From Limiplasma pullistercoris (GTDB taxonomy: Bacteria; Bacillota; Clostridia; Christensenellales; Aristaeellaceae), in the NCBI GenBank assembly GCA_018715165.1, contig DVMC01000066.1, forward strand, positions 1 through 64,000: 64,000 nt of DNA, read 5' to 3'. A program made the translations under genes and the position numbers. Below are positions 1 through 7,350 of this stretch, piece after piece (position 1 is the stretch's first letter; each line of letters starts with the position of its first letter). The notes beneath the pieces are model-generated. The model made no database searches. It was not told the origin of the DNA and saw only the letters and a list, made by a program, of their open reading frames with translations.

Positions 1-224
1 AAATATCGGCGTTCCGGGCACTGACCGTGCCCGGCCCTTGTATTTGCTCACACCTTCGGGTCGCTTTGGGCCTTTGGCCCAACAGCCCACAGGGCTGGCG
101 CTTCCCTCCGGTGCGCTGCGGGGCGCTTTGCGCTTCGCCTGGCAGCCCACAGGGCTGGCGCTTCCCTTCGCGCTGTGCAGGCAACCGGCTCGCGGTTCGC
201 TTGATCTAAGCCCCAACCGTTTTT
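1..224. repeat. GC-rich composite repeat downstream of terL
   Basis: Non-coding stretch after the terminase. It holds an exact 25-bp direct repeat at 83-107 and 143-167 (60-bp period), each copy containing the small inverted repeat AGCCC-ACA-GGGCT. Its right half (about 168-200) has the CGCGCTGTGCAGGCA(A)CCGGCTCG core shared with the repeats near 4820, 7230 and 10225. Apparent reading frames here are by-products of the repeat. A portal gene would be expected further left, outside the window. Confidence 0.6.
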
Positions 225-1505
225 TCATCGCGGCACGATGGCCTGACGCATCCCGCTCACGCTTTCCATGGCATAGCGCACCGCATCAATGGTGTGGTTG
301 TCGTGGTCGGGGTATCGGGGGAGTACCCTGTCCTCCCGGTCGCGGTCATATTCGTACTGGGCAAATTCCCTTGCAGCAAACGGGCACCTCTCCGGGTCGA
401 TCACGATCTCCCATCGCGTTTGCAGCCATTTCAGACCGTGATCCACACTGTCCGGCCCCTTTCTGGCGGCCGTCACGCGCAGGCCCAGCGCCCGAAGTTG
501 GGCAATACTACGCGGCTCCGCGCTGTCGCAGGTGATCACATCCGGACCGCACCGTGCGCGCACCTCGCGCGCCAGCCGATCCGTAAGAAGCCCTGTCGAG
601 GCAAACTCATCCACCACATACAGCCTGCGCCGCTTTCGGTCATAGGCACAGCGCACAAAGGCGTCCGGGTCAGCCGCAAAGCCGAAGTCCAACCCGCAGT
701 AGGTAGGGAAGCCATGCCATTCCTCCGGCAGTACCGGTCTTAGCTTAAGGTTTTCAAACACCTGCCCGCCAGTACCCGTGACCTCGCCCAGGTACATATG
801 CCGCCATGCGGTTTCGTCGCTCAGTCGCAGTGCCTCCGCTTCCGCCAGAAACGAATCACCCAGCCATTCCGGCGGCATGCCGCGATAGTCGCTGTGATGC
901 CGCATGCGGCCATCCCTGGGTACCAGCGCCTCCTTGTTGACCCATTCTCTCGCGCTGCGCGGCGGATTGTAGGTATATAGCGTCACTGCCTTCGCCCCGC
1001 GGATTACGCTCGCCTTGATCGTGCGGATGGCGTCCCGGTTTCTGAACTCGCTTAGTTCCTCGAACCACAGGTATTTAAAAAAACCTTCTTTCAACTTGAT
1101 ACCCTTGCTTTTCTGCGGGTCATCCGCGCCGCGAAACAGCACCCGCTGCCCCGTAGGCCTATATAGCAGTTCCATGGGGCTGATCTTCGCCTGCCATTCC
1201 TCCGCCACGCCCAGCCTGTCAATGGCCCACAGCATTTACGCGTAAACGCTGTCGCGCAAGGTATCGGCCACCTTGCGGTAGATCAGCGCGTTTGCCTGCT
1301 CATCCCGCATCAGCCCCAGCAGGATCTCGATGCTCACAAAGCTGCTTTTTCCGCTCCCGCGCCCGCCCGTCAGCCAGTATTCGGCGTGACCACCGCGGCG
1401 GATATCGGCGTGCACGCGCCAGAAGCATGGCGCGATCAGGCTGGTGAGGCGAATGTCTGTCCATCCCTGTAAATGCTGCGGTTCACATGCCCGTTCTTTA
1501 TCCAT
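225..1505 (-). pseudogene. terL: phage terminase large subunit, interrupted by in-frame TAA
   Basis: Large terminase: an ATPase motor plus nuclease that packages phage DNA. The N-terminal part carries Walker A (GGRGSGKSS, about residue 45). Downstream are an acidic Walker-B-like stretch (LWFEELSEF) and RNase-H-like nuclease aspartates (GLDFGFAADPD, TCDSAEP, HDNHTIDAVRYA). Codon 90 (1238-1236) is TAA, directly followed by ATG in the same frame, so the protein is split into an 89-residue piece and a 336-residue piece. One C-to-T change (CAA to TAA) would explain it. Removing the stop gives a normal-length enzyme of about 426 residues. The start at 1505 overlaps terS by 8 bp. It is either a decayed or sequencing-error gene, or less likely a split protein made by reinitiation at TAAATG. 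Confidence 0.85.
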
Positions 1506-1986
1506 CTCGCGCCGCCTCCGGCACGTCATCCACAATCCGCACCCGCTCTCCGCTCAGCTCCACCTTCTCCGTAAACATGCCGAGGTGCTTGCCCAGCAAC
1601 TCCAGCGCACGCACCTTGTCGTACAGACGCACCTCGCGTTCAGTAAAGTCGTCCCCGCTTTTCACCCTTACGCTCATCAGCGCTGCCCGGTCATCCGCTT
1701 CGGCGTCCTCACGCAAACCTGCACATTCAAAGTCGATGGCCTGCGTCGGGTCCACAAACGCGATCCGCGCCAGCTCGCGCACCACCCGTTCCTGCGTAAC
1801 CCCCGTCCGGCGCGACCGCACAGCCATTAGTTCGTCTATGCGCGTGCGAACGCCAGCTTTTGCCATCAGGCGCGAAGCACAGTTGTGCGCGGTCCTGGCG
1901 CTGTATCCTGCCCGGATATAGGCCTGCGTCGCGTTCAGGTCGATCAGGTACTCTTGGCAAAATCGCTCCTGTCTGTCCGTAAGCAT
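1498..1986 (-). CDS. terS: phage terminase small subunit
   Basis: DNA-recognition subunit of the packaging terminase, 162 residues, Terminase_2 family. The N-terminus LTDRQERFCQEYLIDLNATQ followed by AYIRAGYSARTAHNCASRL is the typical helix-turn-helix of this family. The C-terminal half (YDKVRALELLGKHLGMF) is the conserved region near the end. A good RBS (GGAGGTGA) sits 6-7 nt before the ATG. It lies directly upstream of, and overlaps, terL, the usual terS-terL order. The next phage gene upstream on this strand is about 0.95 kb away because hicAB is inserted between them. Confidence 0.92.
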   Translation of the reverse strand: MLTDRQERFCQEYLIDLNATQAYIRAGYSARTAHNCASRLMAKAGVRTRIDELMAVRSRRTGVTQERVVRELARIAFVDPTQAIDFECAGLREDAEADDRAALMSVRVKSGDDFTEREVRLYDKVRALELLGKHLGMFTEKVELSGERVRIVDDVPEAARDG

Positions 1987-2030
1987 CCGCGTTCACCTCC
2001 CGCGCTGTTATGATGTTTCGCATATTTGCA

Positions 2031-2058
2031 TTGACTTTTGTGTATTTTTGTGTATAAT
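2031..2058 (+). promoter_or_regulatory. sigma-A promoter for hicAB
   Basis: TTGACT at 2031-2036 and TATAAT at 2053-2058, separated by 16 bp. The expected transcript starts near 2065, just before the hicA RBS (GGGAAGGGGTG). The region is AT-rich compared with the flanking phage DNA. Confidence 0.8.
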
Positions 2059-2081
2059 AATCTTTGGGAAGGGGTGATACA

Positions 2082-2267
2082 ATGAATCCCAGGCGGGAAA
2101 CCATCCGCCGGCTGGAGCGCAACGGCTACCAGCTAAAGCGCAAAGGCGCCAATCATGATATCTACTACAACCCGCAAACAAAGCTCACCATCCCGGTCAA
2201 GCGCCATGATTTTGACGAAAACGACGCGCGCTACATCCTCAAGGAAGCCGGTCTGTTAGACAGATAA
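2082..2267 (+). CDS. hicA: HicA family mRNA interferase toxin
   Basis: Type II toxin of 61 residues that would cleave mRNA. It has the HicA/YcfA fold pattern: an N-terminal RRLERNGYQLKRKGANHDIY stretch with the catalytic histidine in the GANHDIY segment, then KLTIPVKRHDFDENDARYILKEAGL. A longer reading from 2064 exists, but ATG 2082 has the RBS GGGAAGGGGTG at the right distance and gives the standard length. hicB follows 78 bp downstream. The pair is on the opposite strand to the surrounding phage operon, as expected of a moron-type insertion. Confidence 0.9.
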   Translation: MNPRRETIRRLERNGYQLKRKGANHDIYYNPQTKLTIPVKRHDFDENDARYILKEAGLLDR

Positions 2268-2345
2268 TCCAAACCCAGAGGATGACGCCTTAAAAATAGC
2301 ATACATAAATTCAAACAGTAACGATCGATTATGGAGGAAATGGTC

Positions 2346-2744
2346 ATGCGCATGATTTATACAGCCGCTTTGACTCCGCAAGAAAATAGCTCTGGTTACT
2401 ATGCCCGTATTCCAGATGTTCCCGGCTGCGTAACCACAGGCCGCGACCTGCCCGAAACCCTTGACAACATCCAGGACGCGCTCGCGGGCTGCCTGTGCGT
2501 GCTGGAGGACGAGCACCAGCCAATCCCCACTCCGCGTCCCCCGGAGGCTTTTGAGGATGAACCCGGCGTGGTGCATGCGCTCATCAGCGTGGATACCCTC
2601 AAATACCGCATGGAAACCGATACGCATGCCGTTCGCAAGAATGTGTCCCTTCCCGCATGGATGGCTACGCTGGCCGATCAGCGGGGTGTCAACTGCTCGC
2701 AGGTGCTCCAGGACGCGCTTCGCAACCTGTTCGGGCGGTCGTAA
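2346..2744 (+). CDS. hicB: HicB family antitoxin
   Basis: Antitoxin partner of HicA, 132 residues. The N-terminal partial RNase-H-like fold shows the HicB signature (SGYYARIPDVPGCVTTGRDL, then ETLDNIQDALAGCL). The C-terminus (VSLPAWMATLADQRGVNCSQ, then VLQDALRNLF) looks like a ribbon-helix-helix DNA-binding domain, which usually autorepresses the hicAB promoter. Several ATGs are in frame (2331, 2340, 2346, 2352). 2346 is chosen because GGAGG at 2334-2338 is 7 nt upstream. It is followed by a clear terminator. Confidence 0.9.
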   Translation: MRMIYTAALTPQENSSGYYARIPDVPGCVTTGRDLPETLDNIQDALAGCLCVLEDEHQPIPTPRPPEAFEDEPGVVHALISVDTLKYRMETDTHAVRKNVSLPAWMATLADQRGVNCSQVLQDALRNLFGRS

Positions 2745-2766
2745 CGTGGATCGCACAAACATATAC

Positions 2767-2797
2767 AAAGAGCGGCCCTCTCCGGGTCGCTCTTTTG
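2767..2797 (+). terminator. intrinsic terminator of hicAB
   Basis: A 12-bp stem (AAAGAGCGGCCC with GGGTCGCTCTTT, one G-T pair) and 5-nt loop, ending in TTTT. It closes the hicAB unit and separates it from the convergent phage regulator. A second inverted repeat (CCACCGGC / GCCGGTGG) lies just beyond, at about 2801-2828. Confidence 0.75.
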
Positions 2798-2931
2798 GTT
2801 CCACCGGCTCAAAAAGAGGGGCCGGTGGAATGGAGCCGTCCGATGGAAGCGCCGCCTTCTCCCACCTGGCTCAGTCTAAATGATAAACCATCAAAACCGG
2901 AATTGGCGGAAAAAACGGACATGCTAAAAAA

Positions 2932-3357
2932 TTATTTTGAACTTCCCGTGTTCTTTCCCTCGGATTTCTGAGAACGCACAAAAAAACGTTCGGCGCGCTT
3001 ACGCGCGGCATCTTCGCCCGTTCCCATCCGCTGGCCGATTTCCCGCCAGCTCGACCCCTCCAGATAGCGTAGCGACAGCACCAGGCGGTCGCGGCTGTCC
3101 TCCTCCGCCACGATGGTGTTTTCCACGGCTTCACATCGTCGGCGCAGACGCTCGATGCGCGCGTCGATCCTCCGCGTAAGCCGCTGGTCCTTGCCGGCGA
3201 TTGCGACGGTATGGGCAAGATAGGGATGTTCGCTGGCGCTTGCCCGCACCGTGTCTGTGACATACAATGCGGCACGCTGGCGGCGCAGGGCCGCGATCTC
3301 CTGACGCATGGCGCGATACTGCACAAATTCCGCCTCCAGCTGTTTCCCGCCGTTCAT
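2932..3357 (-). CDS. sigma-70 region-4-like phage transcriptional regulator
   Basis: 141-residue protein. The C-terminal helix-turn-helix (LVLSLRYLEGSSWREIGQRM, then AARKRAERFF) resembles sigma-70 region 4, as in ArpU/late-gene activators of Gram-positive phages. The N-terminal two thirds is charged and probably a coiled coil (YRAMRQEIAALRRQRAALY, RIDARIERLRRRCEAVEN). The start at 3357 is chosen because GGAGACGGAGG precedes it; an upstream ATG at 3387 is also in frame. It sits last in the early operon before the packaging genes, the usual place for a late-gene switch. Confidence 0.7.
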   Translation of the reverse strand: MNGGKQLEAEFVQYRAMRQEIAALRRQRAALYVTDTVRASASEHPYLAHTVAIAGKDQRLTRRIDARIERLRRRCEAVENTIVAEEDSRDRLVLSLRYLEGSSWREIGQRMGTGEDAARKRAERFFVRSQKSEGKNTGSSK

Positions 3358-3378
3358 TCCTCCGTCTCCCTTCCAAGT

Positions 3379-3417
3379 GGTTCGCATGCCCGTCCCGGTT
3401 GCTCAATCACTCGCTGT
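3379..3417. repeat. short member of the dispersed phage repeat family
   Basis: About 38 bp beginning GGTTCGCATGCCCG and ending TCACTCGCTG. These are the same two ends seen in the longer copies near 9130 and 10196, with the middle missing. It lies between the regulator and the VRR-NUC gene and supplies the last codons of the latter. Confidence 0.5.
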
Positions 3418-3850
3418 CTCCTATGTTCTGCCGTCCTCGTGTGGGATCATGCCCGCTTTCAGCCGCCGGCGCGTCTGCCCGGAGATATCCCACGATCATG
3501 TCCGCTGCTTCCTCCCATCCCTTGCAGCAGGCTGCCATGTATCCCTGCCGTGTCAGCGCGTCCAGCCATTCCACCTGCTCCGGGCTAAGCCTCCCGCCAC
3601 GAATGGCCTTAAGCTCGATGTACAGCCCGTGGCATCCCTGCCTTGCTACCGGCAGGCACAGGTCCGGCACGCCTCTTTTCAGCCCCTCCGCCGCAAGGCG
3701 TGCACCGGTGGTCCGCGTCCGCTTGCCCTCGTTGGGCACATGATACAGCCACCTGAGCTCCGGGTACCGCCCCTGCGCCATTCTGGCCCACTGGAACAGC
3801 CTCTGCTGCTCCGCCGATTCGCTGGGCACGGGAAGCTCGCTGCTTTTCAT
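3407..3850 (-). CDS. VRR-NUC domain nuclease
   Basis: 147-residue PD-(D/E)XK-type nuclease of the VRR-NUC family, common in phage replication modules. Visible motif residues: YHVPNEGKR near residue 37, GVPDLCLPVA (catalytic aspartate), YIELKAIRGGRLSPEQ (E-x-K followed by the conserved glutamine), and a terminal helix EEAADMIVGYL. It probably acts on branched or damaged DNA during phage replication. An RBS GGAGGAGACGCA precedes the ATG. It follows the HUH Rep gene by 33 nt. The last residues (about NIGDSE) fall in repeat sequence. Confidence 0.85.
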   Translation of the reverse strand: MKSSELPVPSESAEQQRLFQWARMAQGRYPELRWLYHVPNEGKRTRTTGARLAAEGLKRGVPDLCLPVARQGCHGLYIELKAIRGGRLSPEQVEWLDALTRQGYMAACCKGWEEAADMIVGYLRADAPAAESGHDPTRGRQNIGDSE

Positions 3851-3883
3851 TGCGTCTCCTCCTTTCCTCCGCTCACTGTTCCT

Positions 3884-4762
3884 TCAGCTCCGCCATCCTT
3901 GCGGTGCTGGTTCGCATGTCCGCCGCTGGCGTTTGCCGCCCTTGCGCAAGGCAGGGCCGCCGCCCCGCTTCGCTCCGGCGGCGGCCCGCGCTGTCCTGCC
4001 CGCTGCTCTTCGCCCTGCCGGCAGCCGCTCGGCCACATACGCGGCGTAGCTGTACACATACCCCAGCCGGTCGCACCCGACGTACCAGTCCGGCAAAAGC
4101 CGGTATCCCTTCCGGGCCTTCGGCTCCCCCGGCTTCGGCGGCCGGGCGATCTGCCGCTTTGTTTCCACCGGCCTGGCCAGATTCCGGCTTGCGTGCCAGC
4201 GGCGCGCGCCCTTCCTGCGCGGTGTTTTCGCGTTTTCGGCTCCCTCCGCCCCACGCCGGGACTTGTGCCCGCGGGTCAGGTAGCGGGCCAGTTCCTCGTA
4301 GGTGTAGGTGTCGTCCAGGGTGGATACCATCAGGCGGCCCCGCGTTCCCCAGACGGCGCGCAGCTCGTCCAGCGTCAGCCCGCCGCTCAGGATCAGATGG
4401 TGATGCCACCTGCCGCTCTGGCATTCGGTGATCGCGATATACTTCAGCGCATCCAGCCCCTTGCGCTCGCGGACGCGGGCAATGCGCAGCAGCACGTTCC
4501 GTTCCTCCTTCGCGGCCTGCGCTTCGTCCACCGGCTGCGCGTGGGTCAAAGTCACGAACAGGTCCCCGGCCGCTCCGCTGAAATTGGCGTTGATCAGCCG
4601 CATCAGCTTGCGCCGGGCGTTGCGCTCGTTGAGTCGCTCCATCTCCTCGCTGCTCTCCGCCCGGTTCTCCCCGCGGGCAAGCCTGCGCCCGTCGCGGGTG
4701 GCAAAGTACCTTTCCACCTCCAGCAGCCGGCCGGAGCGGGTGATCTTCTCGAAGTACGGCAT
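3884..4762 (-). CDS. HUH-type rolling-circle replication protein homologue
   Basis: 292-residue Rep-like endonuclease. Three motifs of the HUH superfamily are visible in order: motif 1 (LFVTLTH, about residue 68), motif 2 with the metal-binding histidines (WHHHLIL, about 120) and motif 3 with a tyrosine-lysine pair (YEELARYLTRGHK, about 157). The match is to phage and plasmid rolling-circle replication-associated proteins that nick the origin. ATG 4762 (MPYFEKITRSGRLL) is chosen as start. A longer in-frame reading to 4975 runs through repeat DNA and is low-complexity, so it is rejected. The C-terminal 50 residues are also repeat-derived and probably dispensable. Confidence 0.75.
   Translation of the reverse strand: MPYFEKITRSGRLLEVERYFATRDGRRLARGENRAESSEEMERLNERNARRKLMRLINANFSGAAGDLFVTLTHAQPVDEAQAAKEERNVLLRIARVRERKGLDALKYIAITECQSGRWHHHLILSGGLTLDELRAVWGTRGRLMVSTLDDTYTYEELARYLTRGHKSRRGAEGAENAKTPRRKGARRWHASRNLARPVETKRQIARPPKPGEPKARKGYRLLPDWYVGCDRLGYVYSYAAYVAERLPAGRRAAGRTARAAAGAKRGGGPALRKGGKRQRRTCEPAPQGWRS
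3888..4030. repeat. dispersed phage repeat copy inside the 3' end of the Rep gene
   Basis: Contains GGTTCGCATGTCCGCCG (from 3909), then GC-rich palindromic segments (CTTGCGCAAG, CGGCGGC repeats) and CCCGCGCTG. It encodes the alanine/arginine/glycine-rich C-terminal tail of the Rep protein. Boundaries are approximate. Confidence 0.45.
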
Positions 4763-4782
4763 CTTCGATTCTCCTTGTGGCA

Positions 4783-5025
4783 GTTCGCACGTTCCGCCCT
4801 TTGGGCGGCCCGCGCTGTGCAGGCAGCCGGCTCGGCCGCCGCTCGCTTTCGGGCGGGTCCCATCCCTTCCCGGTCGCTCAATCGTCGCGGAGGGCGCTGA
4901 CCGCGCCCACCGCTCGTTTCGCTCCCCGCTTGCGGGTCGCTTTGTCCGCTTTGCGGCCAAGTGCCCACCGGGCACGCGCTCTCCTTCAGCGCCTCCGCTC
5001 GCTGTGCCTCCGGCTCCGCCATCCT
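4783..5025. repeat. dispersed phage repeat cluster upstream of the Rep gene
   Basis: Begins GTTCGCACGTTCCGCCC at 4783, continues with GGGCGGCCCGCGCTGTGCAG and GCCGGCTCG and runs to about 4880. A second block of the kind seen at 55-100 (GCGGGTCGCTTTG, GTGCCCACCGGGCAC) runs to about 5025. It forms the leader of the Rep gene. No independent gene was seen here. Confidence 0.6.
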
Positions 5026-5110
5026 CGTAGCGCTTGCATATTTATGCAGGTGTGCGAAAAGTTAATCGCTGTTACAAGGGGGAAAAGCAGGCCTTGCCCG
5101 CATCCTGGGT

Positions 5111-5145
5111 GCGGAGTGGGCCGCCTTTTTTACGGCCCACTCCGC
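5111..5145. repeat. 13-bp inverted repeat with T-rich loop
   Basis: GCGGAGTGGGCCG at 5111-5123 pairs perfectly with CGGCCCACTCCGC at 5133-5145 around a loop containing six Ts. It lies between the Cys-rich gene and the Rep gene. There is no T-tract after the stem, so it is more likely an RNA structure or processing site than a terminator. Confidence 0.5.
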
Positions 5146-5168
5146 CAAGTATCCGGATGAATTTCCGC

Positions 5169-5357
5169 TCATTTCTCCCGCGGCTCCCACGCCCCACAGC
5201 GGCCGTCCTTGACCCCGTCCACCGTGCCGAACGCCGCGCATTCCTTTTCACAAAGAGCCCACAGTAGCGGATGGTAATATCCGCAGGTCAGGCAGCACGC
5301 GGGCGTACCTTCCCGCACGGCTCGCCCGTAGGGGTCATCGTCCCTCCGCCCGTTCAT
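5169..5357 (-). CDS. small cysteine-rich phage protein
   Basis: 62-residue protein of unknown function. Cysteines are arranged as CCLTCGYYHPLLWALCEKEC followed by a further cysteine near the C-terminus, which suggests a small zinc-binding fold. The start is uncertain: ATG 5357 or GTG 5366. It overlaps the 3' end of the upstream gene by about 23 nt, so translation is probably coupled. Similar small zinc-finger proteins are frequent in phage early operons. Confidence 0.55.
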   Translation of the reverse strand: MNGRRDDDPYGRAVREGTPACCLTCGYYHPLLWALCEKECAAFGTVDGVKDGRCGAWEPREK

Positions 5358-5946
5358 CCTTCCCACGCTCCCGCACCACGCGCGCCGCCTCGTTTGACAG
5401 GCACTCCAGCCATTCGTTCGCCGCCTCGCTGATCCATATCGTGTCCGTCATGATCGCTGCCCGCGCGGTCATTCCCTTCATCACCATCAGCACGGTACGT
5501 CCGTCCCTGCTTCGCAAAGCGTAGGTGCGTTCCTTTTTGATGTCATCCGTCACCTTCAGCGCATCCACGAGCACGAATTGCATCCGCGCCACGCATGCCT
5601 CGTCCATGACCGGCTGCACGATCACGTCGTTCACCGCAAGGGTCATGGGCAGCAGAATGGCGGGAATGTCGCCCGGCTGCCGGTCCTCCAGCATCCAGGA
5701 CATCTCCTTGCCCGTGCCCTCATCCCTCTCAATCCGGCTGACAAACCATGCGTCCCGTTTCTCCTCCGGCACGTCCAGCAGGGCGGGAAGCTGGTCCCCG
5801 CTTATGACGGGCATCCCGTCCAGCGGCACGATCATCTGCCTGCACACAAGATGCTGCCGGATGATTTCCCCGTTTTCGTCGCGGGTATAGATCAGCCCGG
5901 CACTCATGGCAGACTGACAGTAGGTGCTAACGGATTTCAGTTTCAT
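5335..5946 (-). CDS. hypothetical phage early protein
   Basis: 203-residue soluble protein. I do not recognise a family. It has no signal peptide, membrane segment or cysteine motif. Composition is mixed alpha/beta, with hydrophobic strands such as IPAILLPMTLAVNDVIVQPV and ARMQFVLVDALKV and a charged C-terminus. It overlaps its upstream neighbour by 20 nt and its downstream neighbour by about 23 nt, so it is clearly part of the compact early operon between DUF3102 and Rep. A DNA-metabolism accessory role is only a guess from position. Confidence 0.65.
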   Translation of the reverse strand: MKLKSVSTYCQSAMSAGLIYTRDENGEIIRQHLVCRQMIVPLDGMPVISGDQLPALLDVPEEKRDAWFVSRIERDEGTGKEMSWMLEDRQPGDIPAILLPMTLAVNDVIVQPVMDEACVARMQFVLVDALKVTDDIKKERTYALRSRDGRTVLMVMKGMTARAAIMTDTIWISEAANEWLECLSNEAARVVRERGKDERAEGR

Positions 5947-6208
5947 CGGTATCGCACTCCCTCTTTACATCCGGGATCCCGGCTCGCGCCAGCGCGTCCC
6001 TGAGCTGTTCTGCCTGCCGGGCAATGGCGTTTTCCAGCCGGGTGATCTCGCTTTCGTACATCCGGCCTACATCGGTAAACTTCTCCACATCCCGCATCAG
6101 CCGCTCGTTTTCTTCCTCCAGCCGCTGCATCTCGTCCGCGAAGCTCCCCAGCCAGCTCAGTTTTCGGTCCCCAAGCGCCAGCTGGCGCAGAGATTCGGAT
6201 TTTTTCAT
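5927..6208 (-). CDS. small coiled-coil phage protein
   Basis: 93-residue hypothetical protein. Heptad-like helical segments (EMQRLEEENERLMRDVEKF, and YESEITRLENAIARQAEQLR) predict a coiled coil over most of the length. Its ATG overlaps the stop of the DUF3102 gene (ATGA), so the two are translationally coupled. That neighbour is also coiled-coil rich, which makes a physical partnership plausible but unproven. Confidence 0.6.
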   Translation of the reverse strand: MKKSESLRQLALGDRKLSWLGSFADEMQRLEEENERLMRDVEKFTDVGRMYESEITRLENAIARQAEQLRDALARAGIPDVKRECDTDETEIR

Positions 6209-7350
6209 TGTTTCTCGCCTCCTTCCATCTGGTCGGCCATCAGGCGCAGAGCCGTCACAAACGCCGCGCGGAAGCGCGGCTTGTCCACGCCGGCTCCGGC
6301 GCCGTCCAGCCCGTCCCTCAGCCGGATGAAGGCGTCCCGCAGAGCGTTGAAGGCCGCGCGCAGCCCGCCCTCCGCTTCCGTCCGCCCGGCCTGCGCGCGC
6401 AGGCGCTCCAGCTCTTCCCGGACGACGGGCGGCACGGTTTCCACGGTCTGCGCTTTGTTCCTGCTCTCCTCCAGCTCCTCGCTCATGCGGGTGAGTTTTC
6501 GCTCCAGCGCCTCCACCTGCCGCTGCTTCTCGTCCCGGTCCTTTTTCAGCTTCTCACGCTCCTCATGCCCGGCCTTTACCTTTCCAGCCTCGACTTCCAT
6601 CGCGGCCAGATGCCGTTTCTCGGCCTCGTGCAGCTCGCTCCGGGCTTTGGCCAGCTCCTCCGCCGCCCTGGCCGCACGCGATTCGCTCTCCTGCCGGTAG
6701 CGCTCCAGCTCCTGTTCGGCCCGCTCGGCGCGGTCCGTCATCATGCCTACATCGCCCTGCAAGGCCACAAGCTCGTCCGTCAGTTCGTCGTCCCGCATGC
6801 CCTGCATCAGCTCGTCGATGGTCAGCTGCATCTTTTTCTTTTCCTCCCGCAGCGCTTCGATCTGCGCTTGCAGCTCCCGCGTGCTCATGGAAGGTACGTC
6901 GTTTTCGGCCAGGAAGGCCCCGCGCTCCTCCGCCGGCACGCCCAGCAGCAGCACCGCCTGCGTTACGCTCAAATCCGCAAGCGCCTGCGGATCTGTTTTT
7001 CCGTACTCGTCGGCAATGCGCATCATGTTCTGCGCGGTGCGCTCGGAATAATCCACGCTTCTTTTCAGCCACGCCCCCCACTCTCCGTAGGGCACAAGGC
7101 TCTTGGCCTCCTTCAGCCTTCGTCCGATCTCGATGGCGCCGCTCACCACCGTGGCGCGCACCTGCTCCTTGATCCCGTTGATCTCCGCGGCGATGGTATC
7201 GATGGTCCGCACGCCCGCCGCCGGCGTTCGCGCTGTGCACGCAACCGGCTCTATTTCCGCTCGCTCGCGGAAGGGTCCCTTCTCTTCCTTCGCTCGCTGT
7301 TGCGTCGGCTCTTCCGTCCTACCGGTGGTCTGCACGCCCGGTTCGTTCAT
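6205..7350 (-). CDS. DUF3102 domain coiled-coil protein
   Basis: 381 residues. The DUF3102 domain covers about residues 47-130 (IDTIAAEINGIKEQVRATVV, IGRRLKEAKSLVPYGEWGAW, YSERTAQNMMRIADEYG). This domain is known from phage and conjugative-element proteins that often carry DNA-binding partners. A long charged coiled coil follows (about 145-320, many E/K/R heptads), then a short helical C-terminus. The first 45 residues (RAEIEPVACTARTPAAGVRT) come from a copy of the dispersed repeat, placed just before the conserved domain. The start ATG overlaps the stop of the PcfJ-like gene by 4 bp. Confidence 0.8.
   Translation of the reverse strand: MNEPGVQTTGRTEEPTQQRAKEEKGPFRERAEIEPVACTARTPAAGVRTIDTIAAEINGIKEQVRATVVSGAIEIGRRLKEAKSLVPYGEWGAWLKRSVDYSERTAQNMMRIADEYGKTDPQALADLSVTQAVLLLGVPAEERGAFLAENDVPSMSTRELQAQIEALREEKKKMQLTIDELMQGMRDDELTDELVALQGDVGMMTDRAERAEQELERYRQESESRAARAAEELAKARSELHEAEKRHLAAMEVEAGKVKAGHEEREKLKKDRDEKQRQVEALERKLTRMSEELEESRNKAQTVETVPPVVREELERLRAQAGRTEAEGGLRAAFNALRDAFIRLRDGLDGAGAGVDKPRFRAAFVTALRLMADQMEGGEKQ
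7204..7300. repeat. dispersed phage repeat copy in the DUF3102 gene
   Basis: GTCCGCACGCCCGCCGCCGG at its left end, then GCGTTCGCGCTGTGCACG and CAACCGGCTC, ending TTCGCTCGCTGTTG near 7300. It is read through in frame at the protein N-terminus, in a different frame from the copies near 9130 and 10200. Confidence 0.6.

Noticed and set aside
83..167. CRISPR array
   Set aside because: Only two units, each with an internal inverted repeat and GC-rich spacer-like DNA of repeat origin; no cas genes.
38..535. Rightward open frame at the left edge
   Set aside because: Runs through the repeat and antisense to terL, with no RBS and no domain.
1236..1238. Stop-codon reassignment (TAA read as glutamine) in the phage
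   Set aside because: TAA ends hicA, hicB and the phage regulator gene nearby, and other phage genes show no internal TAA, so a simple nonsense change is more likely.
4763..4975. N-terminal extension of the Rep gene
   Set aside because: Encoded by the repeat cluster, low-complexity, and upstream of a good start with the conserved domain.
5111..5145. Intrinsic terminator
   Set aside because: The Ts are in the loop and not after the stem in either direction.
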